A DNA stretch of 64,000 nucleotides from Atherix ibis (lineage: Eukaryota > Arthropoda > Insecta > Diptera > Athericidae). The notes under the pieces are model-generated. The model saw nothing but the letters and a program-made list of their open reading frames with translations, searched no databases and had not been told where the DNA came from. The stretch lies in NCBI GenBank assembly GCA_958298945.1, contig OY282605.1:6967811-7031810 (forward strand), read 5' to 3'. The stretch's first letter is position 1. Each line of letters opens with the position of its first letter. Made by a program: the position numbers and the translations under genes. Below are positions 32,475 through 44,069 of this stretch, piece after piece.

Positions 32475-32562
32475 ACTGATTTGATACAATACTTTAAGTA
32501 CCGAAAATAGCGAAGTTTCCATTGCCTTATCGACAAAAAAGGTCAGCTAATTCGATAAACTT
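32475..32562 (-). promoter_or_regulatory. Core promoter: initiator plus upstream GATA site
   Basis: ATCAGTTTC on the gene strand gives +1 at 32477, 55 nt before the ATG. The GATA site at 32554-32558 is 77 nt upstream, with TGACCT between them. Confidence 0.6.
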
Positions 32563-32797
32563 TGTTTAATAATATTTAAAAATCACTCGGATGCCAATTA
32601 AATTAATCAAAACTCTTAAGTAACGCGGGACAATAAACTATTTTGAAAATCTTAGAACATTATTAATCCTAAAGTTTTTATTACCAAATGTTATCGAAAT
32701 CAGTACAAAGTGTGCACATAAAAATTGAAAAAAAATTTGTTTGTTTGAGAATAGCATTGTGAAAATACATAATTAAGACTAAACAATTAATCGTATT

Positions 32798-34711
32798 CTA
32801 TTGTCTCCAATATTCACACTTTCTTGTTGGATCCATTGGCGTATCGAGTGGGTATTGGAACGCATCGGCGAAACTCTGGGAATTCGAAACCGACCCAATC
32901 ACTCGATACAAAGTGGGTACGTGTGTATCATTTTTAACAATATAATTTAAATCCTTCTGGATCGGTTCTTCACACCAATTTTGAGCAAACGCTATGAAAA
33001 ACAATTGGTCGACAGTAAAATTCAGACCCGAATAGTGCTTCAATTCCAGATCAACTAACTCCTCATTCTTCGCTGCCCAATTTTTATAAGCACGATATGA
33101 AAATTCTAGACCCTCACCATCTGCAATATTTTCACTAATTGTCTTATCGGGGTTCACATATAAATCGAGATCGGGTAGTTTGTATTTTTTGTAGTGTTCG
33201 CGAAAACAGGCCGCCTTCACAGCATACGAAAGTTGAAGATTCTCGTCAAACCAAACATTTATGTTCCCATCGTCATCAAATTGGATACCATCCACGTCAA
33301 ATCCGTGCATAAACTCGTGACCAATTGTCATCCCAATGGATGCGTAATTGATTATTCTTGGGAAAAGTATGTGATAGTATAGTGGGACTAAATACCCTGC
33401 ACTGAACAACATTTTGCCACGATCGGATTGTTGGAAAAATGCATTCACTTCATACGAGGTAAAAAATGATTTTTCCTGCTCAATTGTCTCTCTATTTTTT
33501 CCTAAACTTAATATATTTTCAATGTATTTCTGAAGACCAATTCTTCAATAGGCACATCATCAATGTTGCCAATTACAAAAGGTGATACTTCCAATTTGGT
33601 TATAGCGGCTTTCTTGGATTTTTCGTCGAGCCAAGTGGTGGTCTGTAATGCTTCTTTGGCTGCTGCCCTAACGTCTAAGATAATCTCTGTAAGATCTTTT
33701 CGCATCTCATCAGACAGGTATTCTTTTACGAATATCACACTCAATACAGATTTAAATTCGTAAAACATTGTTGATCTACATTTCTCTATATGCTTCCACT
33801 TTTTATCGCATTCAAAATTCAAATTCATAGTTATTAAATATTTGCTTATAATATGAAAAATACGAAATTCGCAAACACTTCCGGATCTGTTCTATGCATT
33901 AATTTTCGAAGATCACAAAAATATTCGTATGCTTGTACTGGAATGCTTTCAAAGTATTTGTCAGGAGCAACTATAGATAAATAATTTTCCCAATTGATTC
34001 CAATGGATTTGCTCAGCCATTCTACGGATAAGGACTCTGCATTTCTCAGATTATCTGGTACTATATCCAATAGCTGTTTGTCAAACTTGGACGCCATATC
34101 ATATAATTTGTATGTGTAATTTTTAGTGACTCCTAACAATCTTAGCATATAGCTCAAATGGCCGTTCCAAACTATTCTTAAATTATATAACGTTGGAGCT
34201 TTCAAACCATTCTTAATAGTCCATTCCGTTACGGTGTTAAATTTATAAAGGTTCATTTGGGCAGTCAGATTGAGCCAATCGAAATTTTCCGGTGACCAAT
34301 TATCATCGAGAGCTGGCCATGATCCGAAACTCCACAGAAACTCCTTCAATGATTCTAGCGATCCTCTCGATATTATCTTTTCAATATTCGTACAAGCTGT
34401 ATAATAATTTTTTGCTTTTCGTATACTTTCAATGTCATCGCCAGCAATTCTGCTGTTGAGCAATCGGTTGACCGCTTTATTGGTAATTTGTTGAACAAAT
34501 GTTGCGACACTTTTACCGCTCTACTTTTTCGCATTATTAGCCACACCCCAATTTCCACAAGCAAAATTATAAAAATCATCACAAGGATTCATATTACGAT
34601 AGATGTTCTTCTCTATTAAATGTGCTTGAATTTTACGAACTCTTATAATTAAGATTTAAAATAAACAAGATTCCCGTACACGATAATCGGAAGTGCATTA
34701 ATTTTTCCCAT
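32798..34711 (-). pseudogene. Broken neprilysin-like gene (nearly full length)
   Basis: The whole M13 layout can be followed on the minus strand but in several frames. The start MGKINALPIIVYG (34711) is joined to RKIQAHLIEK by loss of the signal-peptide and cysteine region. Open segments 34463-33846, 33828-33508 and 33448-32798 are separated by frameshifts, and there is a small deletion near 33535. HEFMHGFD and ENIADGEG are intact in the last segment. A conserved C-terminal Cys is Tyr (FQYPLDTPMDP) and the tail is CEYWRQ. It is closest to the 41.4 kb gene. The long open segments suggest fairly recent inactivation. Confidence 0.92.
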
Positions 34712-35235
34712 TTATACGGAGAAAATAAAACTATTCCGACCACGAATCGAACAATTTTGCAACTGATTCGAAAGTACCCCCAAAATAAGCTAATTTAATT
34801 CAGCATTGGGTTATCTTCTCCAGAAGGTCAGTTAATTTGATAAGCTTTGATGTCCGATTTCTAAAATGTCATACACAATAATTTGACTAGTCAGAACTTT
34901 CTTTAAATTGCGTACTTAGAAACTCCCTATCACTTCACATATAAAAAAAATATTTAACTGCTCAGATTATATGGTAGATTATACAAGATCGTTAAATTTA
35001 TTCCCATTTATACAGTTATGTAATAAAATTATTTGCAAAAAAATTTTTATTTTCGAAAAGTGTATATGCTAGAGCCACTTGAGATCGTCGATAGATCGCT
35101 TCTTGTCTCTTCTATATTAGTTTCGTTGTTTGTCTGTCAACTTTTGCTTTTTCGACGACGGTTGACGGATTAAAAGGGTTCTCAAGTTGGGCTTTGGAAA
35201 GTAACGTTCAATAAAACGCATTTAAATTTAGATTT
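34712..35235. repeat. 5'-flank repeat of the broken gene, shared with 43422-44030
   Basis: The upstream DNA of the broken gene matches that of the 41.4 kb gene: initiator ATCAGTTGC at 34764, GATA site at 34839, and the block TATGTAATAAAATTATTTGC at about 35014. So promoter and about 0.5 kb of 5' flank were duplicated with the gene. Confidence 0.8.
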
Positions 35236-35239
35236 CGAT

Positions 35240-35710
35240 AAAATTTATTACAATATATTTCTTCGACCTTGTCATTATTCTTGAAATATCACATCATTGA
35301 AATGGCCAGAAGAAAGTTCATCGTTGTCAAGTTGTATGGTTTTGGAGGCCAATTGACATAATCAAATCTTGAAATGAAGCCAAAATTCGTCGTGCTATGT
35401 TGCTTCTGGTCAGTTTAAAATCTTAAAGTTCAGATCAAAAACTTTGGCTCTCATACAGTCATAGCGCTCACAATTATTATCAACCGACTCTCCTTCTTCA
35501 TTTTCAAATAAATACAGACCAATGATACAATGGATTCTCGCGGATACATAAGCTTCTACACGGTCGCTTGTGGGTTTTCAAATTCCCATATATGGACACG
35601 TGGCTACAGTAAAATCACCACTTTTGTAGAAAGTTGTTTACAATTTGAACGCGTTGTTCGGTAATTTAACGATACACATTTAAAAAGAACAAACCTTCGA
35701 GTAAACAAAT
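35240..35710 (-). pseudogene. Decayed Tc1/mariner-like transposase fragment
   Basis: Minus-strand translation in shifting frames gives ITEQRVQIVNNF (N-terminal start of this family), then ENEEGESVDNNCERY and VNWPPKPYNLTT. These align with the ENDAGATVTVNGERY-like and VNWPPRSCDLT-like blocks of the family seen at 45.9-47.6 kb. The middle of the gene is missing. No intact reading frame remains. Confidence 0.6.
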
Positions 35711-35762
35711 GCCACCTTGAATGACAGTTACGTTTGACAGCTGTCAAAGGATAAGGCCTTAC

Positions 35763-36151
35763 GTTACATTAAAGAATACCTGGATAGGCCTGTACGATAG
35801 ATTTTTGTATATATACACTATACGCAATTTTCTGGCCGAATTATTGCAAAAGCGGAGTGAAATCGTAACGCTTGGATACTTTTGTTTATATTTAGAGATA
35901 TTTATCGCGGAGTGAAAGTTTACGTGCGGTTTTATTACATTTTAAATAGTTTACAAAGAAGTAACTAAAAATTAATACATTTGCATAGATTTTTTATTCT
36001 TCACGACAGCAAATAGGAAGTTTTTACTTTAGAATACGAAGTGTTTTGTGAAAGGTTATTTTGCAAGTATGTGCGTTCTTACGAATGTATTCTTGAAAAA
36101 ATTTGGCAAAATTTTTGTGTAGAGGCCTATCCAGTTTTTCTATAATCTAAG
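35763..36151. mobile_element. Non-autonomous P-element-like transposon (389 bp)
   Basis: The left end (TTACATTAAAGAATACCTGG, near-identical to the 46216 element) and right end (GGCCTATCC...TAATCTAAG) are terminal inverted repeats. The 8-bp flanks GGCCTTAC (35755-35762) and GGATTTAC (36152-36159) match at 6 of 8 positions, consistent with a decayed 8-bp target duplication. Subterminal sequence is also shared with the THAP-containing element at 46216-47549, but no gene is left inside. Confidence 0.75.
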
Positions 36152-36159
36152 GGATTTAC

Positions 36160-38559
36160 TTTCCGAACTATGGAATGCGTAGTTCTGTATTAACACACAT
36201 CCAATTCCTCCCTTATTTGTAACCCGAAATACATACATAAGTACTAGTCCTATTGAGCCTTCACATTACCTCAGATTAAAGAAGCTTAAATCAATTTTGC
36301 TTAACGTGGTAGGTCAGTCAGTAGCCGTTAACTTGATATGTGGCATATAGAAGTGAAACTAATTGATTCCTTATCTGATCTCCGCTTTATACAGACAACT
36401 GCAACTGGTTATTAAGTGCAAAATATTTAAAAACAAAGAAAAGGCAATGAAAGGCAATGTCTTTGACTCATTTTTGTGAATCAAGGTTAAGGATATCTTT
36501 CGTAAGCTAAAGTCAATATGAACTCATTGGCTTACATTCGTTGTTTCGAGAACCTTATCGCATGATGGATCAATGACATTGGCTTAAATACATCTATTGT
36601 AGTATCACGTAAGAGGGCAATGGGATTGGATTGTGCAAAGGCCTAGATCTTTTGATACAGTTCATGTTTGTGAGCTCTTCTGTTTTTAATTTCATAAATA
36701 CAAAGTTTACCTTTTTTGGGCTAAATATTGCAAATTAAATTAGTTCTATTAATAGCATTTATTTAATTTCATTTAAAACTATTATGAAATCGTTTTTTTT
36801 CTCAATTTAAGATGAATTTTGAAATGCAAATTTCCACTTTAAGGAATTATATCTGTCTTGTTTCGTAATATTCAGTCGCTTAAATTCAATTGAGGTTAAA
36901 GTTGCGAATGGTCTCCAAGCATATCCTCAAGCAATATAGGCACTTATTTAGCTGTGAGTGTATTTTTGATTAAACACACTCCCACACATCCTTCGAATAT
37001 GTTCACATGACAAAATAAACACGGAATACATTTGTCAGATGATTGTACAAACAGATTTTCTTCCGAACTTACCCAAAATCGGAAGAAATAATTACGCGCT
37101 TGGTTGTTTTTATTGCACTGCTCTATATGGACTCATCCCGGCAATGATCAGGGAGGATACTTCTAGCCATAGGATAATAACGAAAACGAAAGAAAAACAA
37201 AACGTTTTTCCGCTGCCTCTTGATTGAGTGTTTTCCCATTGTGAATTTACTTTCTCTGGTCGTATGCTAACCTTATCCCTGATAATGTTCTCTATCATTT
37301 GCCTTTTTCTTATCTACATTGCACACTATTACATGGTGTCCTCTTCTAATTTTTTACACAATATTATAGCCACCTTGTACCCTTGAGCTCAAACAAATCT
37401 TTCGATTTGCACTTATTTTATTCACCAATATAGGATATTCTCTTATAAATCAAATGGATTATCTTTTATAGAACAGCTACCGTCAGTTTCTATGTTATTC
37501 TATATAATTTTATTTCAACAAAATAGGCTCTATTCCTCACCTATAAATCTGTGATGGACATATGCACATGCATTGAGGACCTGTATTGATAGGATATCAC
37601 CCACACTATCGTTCAATGGATAAATGAATAACCGATACGGCATCAAATATTTCTGCGTTCGACAAAATAATCAATAACCATCCAAAATTATTGGAATTTT
37701 TGACCCCAAAAAAAAATCCTAAATATGTCTTCATTATTGGGAAATAATTTACAAAGAAAATTGAAATAGTTTTTAGTATTTTTTTTTTGTACGAAAAAAT
37801 GTTCTCACTTTTTATTTATTATGGTTAGTTTATGAAATTAATATTATTAAGAATATTTTACCATTATTTTAGGAATTTTTTTAATATTTGCATATCTGGG
37901 TCGTAATTTGATTTTTCATTAGAAAAATGTAGCCAAATTAACATTTTTAAATTCAGAAATTTTCTGAAAATTCTTCTCCTAAAAAATATAACCATTTTAT
38001 CCTTAAAAACTTTGAATATATAAATACTCACTAAAAACATCCATAAATATAATTTCAGAAGTAAAAAGTATAGATTTTGAAATGAAAAAGAAAAAAGAAA
38101 AAAATGTATTTAAAATTTCAGTAGAAGGATAATTACACAAATAATAACATTCAGTAACTATCAGTAGAAGGTCTTCTATTATAATCCTGACCAAATCATA
38201 TATTTTCAAGTTAAAAAATAACTTTTAATTTTCAATAGTCATCCCTTTTATAGATGGCATGATAACATTTATTCATTATTTTTGTATTAACAAAGATTTA
38301 TGGACTATATTAAATTTGTGGGAAAACTCGAAATCAATATGAAAGGACGAACAATACTTGTATATTTGTTCAGAATAGAAAGAAAGGATTATTTTTAGAA
38401 ATCTAACTGCATATTCTTCGCACTGTAAAAAAAATGGAAGCTAATTGTAAAATTAAATTTTTTTTTTAAGATTTAAGCTTCAACTCGAAGCACGCATTTC
38501 CACAACAAACGTTGCGAAATATTCACTGATCAATTAGATTCGGCTTTGATGGGAGAGTA
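36160..38559. other. Spacer, no gene seen
   Basis: About 2.4 kb without a recognisable gene, repeat or element. Composition around 36160-37600 is less AT-rich than elsewhere, but the open frames are short and lack domain features. A cis-regulatory role cannot be judged. Confidence 0.4.
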
Positions 38560-39311
38560 CCAAAACTATTATTTCCAAAAAAAAAGTAAATAAAAAAAAT
38601 TCAAATTCCTTACAAGAACAAACAGAAATACACGCACTCTTATTGGTTCATGTAATCCATAATCAGACGTAGAAGAGTTAACATGTAAAAGATGTACTCT
38701 TCTCAAGTTGTATTTGGGTAGTCTAAACGAAACAATATTTGGGAGATCCTGACAGTCAATCTTTGAGTTTAAAGGTTGGTGAATGAAGATCAAATCAGCA
38801 ACTTTGAGTCTTTTTTCAAGTGTACACATTGGCATTTTAAGCAAATTAAGCCAATTCTGTGTACGGTGGAAGTTTAAGGCTGTTTAACCAATGAAAATCT
38901 TTCAATGCAAATCTCGCAAAATTTCTTTGCACCAATTCGATTCGCTTAATATGTGTACCAAAATAGGGTAACCAAACTACTATGCATATTCTACTATTGA
39001 GAAGTGCATATTCTACTATTGGTATAACTAAGGAGCAATATAGGTGCACCGAGGTACTTGTACTTGACAGTTCCCTTGTCCATCGCTTTGCAAAGCCTAA
39101 CACTGTACTACTTTTGGAAATAGATTCTAAGGATTCGAGTTTCTTATCAAGTTTAATCCCCAAGTCGTTAACAGAATGAACACGTTTTATATTAGTTCTC
39201 GAAAAAATTATATTTAAAAGTACGAGGATCGAGGCCTCTAGAAAATTCATAACTTCGACGCCATTCGAAATACACCAATTAGAAAAGATGATTGCTATAA
39301 ATTTTTTAATA

Positions 39312-40396
39312 CAAGGTGTAGTAAAAAGTAATCCATTATTTTGCCAATAGATGGCTTTAGGAGTCTGTATCTCCCGTTTTAAAAGTGCGATCGGGTTGCA
39401 CTAGATGGCGTTAGAAAGATAAGATTTCGTACTAAAAAAGCTTCTGATACAGTTTTGTGATTACTTGACTCAGTACTTTTTTAGCACGCGTCAAAGATGG
39501 ACACCAACAAAGAGAAAATATGCCATATTTTTCTTCGATAAAGGCAAAAACGCAAGCCTGATACTGTAACAGGCAATCACGCGCAATTTTGGTTTCGTCG
39601 ATTCCGTTCCGGTAATTTTGATGTCAAAGATGCACCACGCTCTGGAAGGTCAATTGTCGAAAATGTCGATCATGGACCGAATTTCCATCTGCGAATCGCT
39701 GCTGAATCGCAACAATATCGATCCATTTCTGAAGCGGATGGTTACTGGTGATAAAAAGCGGGTCACTTACGACAAAGTCAAGCGACAACGGTCGTGGTGA
39801 AATCGCGGTCACCCGCCGCAAATGGTGGTCAAGCCAGGATTGACAGCCAGGAAGGTTTTGCTGTGTGTTTGGTGGGACTGGCAGGGAATCATCTACTATG
39901 AGCTGCTCCCCTACGGCCGAACTCTTAATTCGGACCTATACTGTCAACAATTGGACCGTCTGAAAGAAGCAATCGCCCAGAAGCGGCCAGCTTTGGCCAA
40001 TAGGAGAGGAATTGTGTTCCATCAGGACAACGCCAGGCCGCATACATCGATAGTGACTCGCCAGAAGTTCCGGGACCTTGGTTGGGATGTTCTTATGCAT
40101 CCACCTTATAGTCCGGACCTGGCACCAAGTGATTACCACCTCTTCCTGTCTATGACGAATGATTTTGCAGGTGAAAAATTCGCCTCAAGAGAAGATTGTT
40201 AAAATCGACTGTACCAGTTTTTTGCCAATAGGGACGACAGTTTCTATGAGAGAGGCATTATGAAATTACCTCGAAAATGGCAACAAGTTATCGAACAAAA
40301 CGGTGCATTTTTGACCTAAATCGTATCATTCTATCTATGCTAAATAAAACCTTCAATTTAAAGCAAAAATAATGGATTTCTTTTTAGTACACCTTA
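39312..40396 (+). mobile_element. mariner transposon, cecropia/Hsmar1-like (1085 bp)
   Basis: Ends CAAGGTGTAGTAAAAAG and the inverted TAAGGTGTACTAAAAAG are flanked by TA (39310-39311, 40397-40398). The transposase inside resembles the SETMAR/Hsmar1 type. The element interrupts a LINE reading on the opposite strand. Confidence 0.92.
39497..40319 (+). pseudogene. mariner transposase, internally deleted
   Basis: The start MDTNKEK (39497) breaks within a few codons. FWFRRFRSGNFDVKDAPRSGRS marks the first DNA-binding region; most of the second is deleted. From 39820 the catalytic domain is open: VLLCVWWDWQGIIYYELLPYG, YCQQLDRLKEAI, the second catalytic Asp in FHQDNARPHTS and the third in YSPDLAPSDYHLF, with 34 residues between them. 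A stop at 40200 precedes the C-terminal SFYERGIMKLPRKWQQVI. The first catalytic Asp region (VTGDKKRV) is present but altered from the usual GDEKW. Confidence 0.88.
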
Positions 40397-40640
40397 TATA
40401 ATCCGTATAGATCATCATTTTTACCGTGTTAAATTAGTTTTATGATGTCATCAATTGCAAGAATAAAAAGCAAAGGATCAAGATTGCTACCCTGGGGAAC
40501 ATCAGATACAGCTTTAATATGTCTCGATGTAGGCTTACGGAAGGACATATTATAAGCCATATCTTTTAAATAAAAACCAAACCAATACATATATGTTACC
40601 ATATATTGAAGAAAAGCCCCAAAAAAGTGTTATGGAAATA

Positions 40641-41414
40641 CATTTACCAGTTATATTTTCAAAAATTTCCTTTTATTTCTTTGTTTTGTATGATATTTAT
40701 TAGCTTTTATAATCAACTTATTTTTATGTTTCCGTGGAATCTAATTTACCGAATCTCCCAAATAGAATTTTGTTTTAATAGTGTTGAAATTAGTAGCAAA
40801 ATAATTAGAATCCATTATGAACATATCTGTATGGTCTGCTTTATGGACCGAAGGTATTTTTTTCGAAAATGAGGCTGCTGCAACAGTTATGTTACTGTCA
40901 ATAGAGTGCGTTACAGAGACATGGTGACCAATTTTTGATGACTTGGATGTACCACACTGCTCAAGAAACAATCGATTTTTTTGAAATCCAAATATGAAAT
41001 GGTTTGAAATGGTTTGTTATTAACATGATTGATTCGTTGAAAAAATGTATATTAGCTACCTAGCATTTAATTATACTCTTTGAAACACAAATTGGATGTA
41101 TAGTAATCCAATTTGCGCTTCAGAAAGTAAAGCTTAATAAAACGCATTTAAAATTCAAATTTCGGCAAAATTACAAAATCAAACCAACTATTTCTTATAT
41201 TAATCGAGTGGTAAAAGTACGAAAACTAAAATGCTTCAAATCGAATTAAAAAAAACAAAGTTTATCAATTTTAAAAGATTGGTAAGATTTTATTTTACTA
41301 TCAAATTTTCACATTAAAAAATTATAAAAAGAATCTAAGCTCAATTAGTTATGCTAAAAAAATTAATTTAAAAACAAAATCCCATTGGCGAGTTGATTTA
41401 ATAAATTCCAGTGT
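40641..41414. other. Spacer upstream of the second LINE and 3' flank of the 41.4 kb gene
   Basis: On the minus strand 40970-40740 is an open frame (GHHVSVTHSIDSNITVAAASF...) of unknown nature, which might be more of the LINE. A short inverted repeat (CAAATTGGAT / ATCCAATTTG) lies near 41090-41116. No gene is called. Confidence 0.35.
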
Positions 41415-43421
41415 TTACTGTCTTAAATATTCACATTTTCTTGTTGGATTCATCGGCGAGCCGAGTGGACACTGGAACGCATCGGCGAAACTCTGGGAAT
41501 TGGAAACTGACCCAATCACTCGGTACAAAGTGGGTACGTGTGTATCATTTTTAACAAGATCGTTTAACTGCTCGTGGCTCGGTTCTGTACACCAATTTTG
41601 AGCAAACGCTATGAAAAACAATTGGTCGACAGTAAAATTCAGACCCGAATAGTGTTTCAATTCCAGATCAACTAACTCCTCATTCTTCGCTGCCCAATTT
41701 TTATAAGCACGATATGAAAATTCTAGACCCTCACCATCTGCAATATTTTCGCTAATTGTCTTATCGGGGTTCACATATAAATCGAGATCGGGTAGTTTGT
41801 ATTTTTTGTACTGTTCGCGAAAACAGGCCGCCCTCACAGCATATGCAAGTTGAAGATTCTCGTCAAACCAAACATTTATGTTCCCATCGTCATCAAATTG
41901 GATACCATCCACGTCAAATCCGTGCATAAACTCGTGACCAATTGTCGTACCAATAGATGCGTAATTGATTATCCTTGGGAAAAGTATGTGATAGTATGGT
42001 GGGACTAAAATGCCCGCATTTAAACTCATTTTGCCACGACCAGCTTGTTGGAAAAATGCATTCACTTCATACGAGGTAGAAAATGTTTTTCTCTGCTCAA
42101 TTTTCTCTCTATTTTTTGCTAAACTTAATTTGTTTTCAATGTATTTCTCGGGGTCTATATGAAGATCTTTGTATAATTCGTCCAATTCTTCAATAGGCAC
42201 ATCATCAACGTAGCCAATGTCAAAAGATGATACTTCCAATTTGGTTATAGCAGCTTTCTTGGATTTTTCGTCGAGCCAGGTGCTGTTCTGTAATGCTTCT
42301 TTGGCTGCTGCTCTGACGTCTAAGATAATCTCCGTTAGATCTTTTCGCATCTCATCCGACATGTGGTTTTTTACGAACATCGCACTTAATACAGATCTAA
42401 ATTCGTCAAACATTGTTGATCTACAATTTTCCATATGATACCATGCTTGGAACAATACATCATTATAATTTATTGTATTAAAGTATTTGTCCATAATGTG
42501 AAGAAATGCGAAATTAGCAAACGTTTCGGGATCTGTTCTTTGCATCAATTTTCCAAGATTCCAAAAGTATTCGAATCCTTGTACAAGAATACTTTCAAAG
42601 TTACTGTCAGGTGCAACCGTAGATACATATTTTTCCCAATCGATTCCAGTATAATTGCTAAACCATGCTACGTATATGGAGTCTACATTTCCAAAATTAT
42701 CTGGGACTACATCTAACAGCTGTTCATCAAACTTGGACGCCATTTCAAATAATTTGTCTTGGTAAGTTTTGGTGACTCCTAACAATGTTAACGCATAGCT
42801 CATTTCGTCGTTCCAAACTTCCCTTAAATTAACTAATTTTGTCACATTCAAACCATATATAATACTCCATTCCATTACAGTGTTAAATCCGTAAAGGTTC
42901 ATTTGGGCAGTCAGATTAAGCCAATCGAAATTTTCCGGTGACCAATTCTCATCGAGAGCTGGCCATGATCCGAAACTTCTCAGAAACTCCTTCAATGATT
43001 CTTCCCATCCTCTCGATATTATCTTTTCAATGTTCATACAAGCTGTATAATAATTTTTTGCTTTCCGTATACTTTCAATGTCGTTATCAAGAATATTGTT
43101 GTTCAACAAGTCCATTATTGTGTTTTCGTGCATGGCTTTGACAAAGTTGCTAATATAATTTCCACTATTCTTCTCTACGTTGTTAGCCACACCCCAATTT
43201 CCACAAGCAAAATTATAAAAATCATCACATGGATTCACATTTCGATCGATTATCGTCTCTATAAAATGTGCTTGAAATTTATTAACATTATCCGAAAAAA
43301 CATTTTCATCACATTCGGAAATGCATTCGTTATTTAGAACTGCTGGTAGACCATGAATACCGTAGTGTAAAATAAATAACATTCCGAACACGATAATAGG
43401 AAGTGAATTAATTTTTCCCAT
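41415..43421 (-). CDS. Neprilysin-like M13 metallopeptidase, secreted
   Basis: A single-exon gene of 668 aa from the ATG at 43421; the open frame extends four codons further only via a TTG. The signal peptide is MGKINSLPIIVFG...IHG-LPAVLNNEC, with the CISECDEN pair. It is shorter than its paralogues because the YLDLVGISD segment after the cysteine pair is missing (NVNKFQAHFIE). M13 landmarks: NPCDDFYNFACGNWG, WLNLTA, VNAFFQQ, HEFMHGFD at 496-503, ENIAD at 558-562, LNFTVDQLFFIAFAQ, THVPTLYRVIG and CEYLRQ. The segment after LLD is VVPDNFGNVDSIYV rather than ITSIE. It is most similar to the broken 32.8 kb copy. The stop reads CAG TAA A, a variant hexamer. Confidence 0.95.
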   Translation of the reverse strand: MGKINSLPIIVFGMLFILHYGIHGLPAVLNNECISECDENVFSDNVNKFQAHFIETIIDRNVNPCDDFYNFACGNWGVANNVEKNSGNYISNFVKAMHENTIMDLLNNNILDNDIESIRKAKNYYTACMNIEKIISRGWEESLKEFLRSFGSWPALDENWSPENFDWLNLTAQMNLYGFNTVMEWSIIYGLNVTKLVNLREVWNDEMSYALTLLGVTKTYQDKLFEMASKFDEQLLDVVPDNFGNVDSIYVAWFSNYTGIDWEKYVSTVAPDSNFESILVQGFEYFWNLGKLMQRTDPETFANFAFLHIMDKYFNTINYNDVLFQAWYHMENCRSTMFDEFRSVLSAMFVKNHMSDEMRKDLTEIILDVRAAAKEALQNSTWLDEKSKKAAITKLEVSSFDIGYVDDVPIEELDELYKDLHIDPEKYIENKLSLAKNREKIEQRKTFSTSYEVNAFFQQAGRGKMSLNAGILVPPYYHILFPRIINYASIGTTIGHEFMHGFDVDGIQFDDDGNINVWFDENLQLAYAVRAACFREQYKKYKLPDLDLYVNPDKTISENIADGEGLEFSYRAYKNWAAKNEELVDLELKHYSGLNFTVDQLFFIAFAQNWCTEPSHEQLNDLVKNDTHVPTLYRVIGSVSNSQSFADAFQCPLGSPMNPTRKCEYLRQ

Positions 43422-44030
43422 TTTTACGGACAAAATAAAACTCTTCCGACCACGAATCGGACAATTTTGATACTAATTCGAAAGTACCCCAAAAATGAAC
43501 TAATTTAATTTTGCATTAGCTTATCTTCCCAGAAGGTCAGTTATTTTGATAAGCTTTGATCTCCGACTTCTAAAATGACATGCACAATAATTTGGCTAAT
43601 CGTAACTTTCTTTAAATTGCGTACGTAGAAACACACTTTATATTATTTCACTATCACTTCACATATGAAAAAAACTATTTAACTACTCAGATTATAGATT
43701 ATACAAGATCATTAAATTTATTCCCATTTATACAGTTATGTAATAAAATTATTTGCAAAAAAAAATGTTATTTTCGAAAAGTTTATGTGCTAGAACCGCT
43801 TGGGATCTTTTTTGTCTCTTCCAAATTAGATTCGTTCTTGTCCGTCAACCGTCGTTTATTCGTAGTCTGGTGACTTATCACGAAAAAGCAACAGATTACA
43901 AACAAGTATGAATCCAACCTTATATACAAATACCTCGCGCTTTAAATAAAGAGTTATGCAATTGGGGTCCGAAAAGTCAAGTTAAATATGACGCACTTTA
44001 AATTTAGATTTCGATAAAATTTATTTAATT
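43422..44030. repeat. 5'-flank repeat of the 41.4 kb gene, shared with 34712-35235
   Basis: Same blocks in the same order as upstream of the broken gene. The last shared piece is TTTAGATTTCGATAAAATTTA near 44010, also at 35225. Confidence 0.8.
43472..43556 (-). promoter_or_regulatory. Core promoter: initiator variant plus upstream GATA site
   Basis: AATTAGTAT (a TCAGT variant) puts +1 at 43474, 53 nt before the ATG. The GATA site TTATC (43548-43552) is 74 nt upstream, with TGACCT between them. Confidence 0.55.
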
Positions 44031-44069
44031 ATATTGGAACCCCATATACGGGTATTTTGCTTATTGAGT

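Larger units (their letters stand above)
38560..40640 (-). mobile_element. Remnant of a second non-LTR retrotransposon, split by a mariner
   Basis: On the minus strand, 40640-40397 encodes MAYNMSFRKPTSRHIKAVSD followed by VPQGSNLDPLLFILAIDDI (the reverse-transcriptase GxPQGSxLGPLLF block). After the mariner, 39300-38570 continues with WCISNGVEVMNF, DLGIKLDKKLE, FAKRW, LYCSLVIPIVEYA, VWLPYFGTHIKRIELVQRNFARFAL and FRLPKYNLRRVHLLHVNSST. These are typical LINE C-terminal motifs but differ from the jockey-like family here. The clade is not certain (I/R1/jockey group). Stops make it dead. Confidence 0.8.

Noticed and set aside
35734..35749. TTTGACAGCTGTCAAA palindrome
   Set aside because: Perfect but only 16 bp and not bounded by duplications; probably chance or part of the neighbouring transposon remnant.
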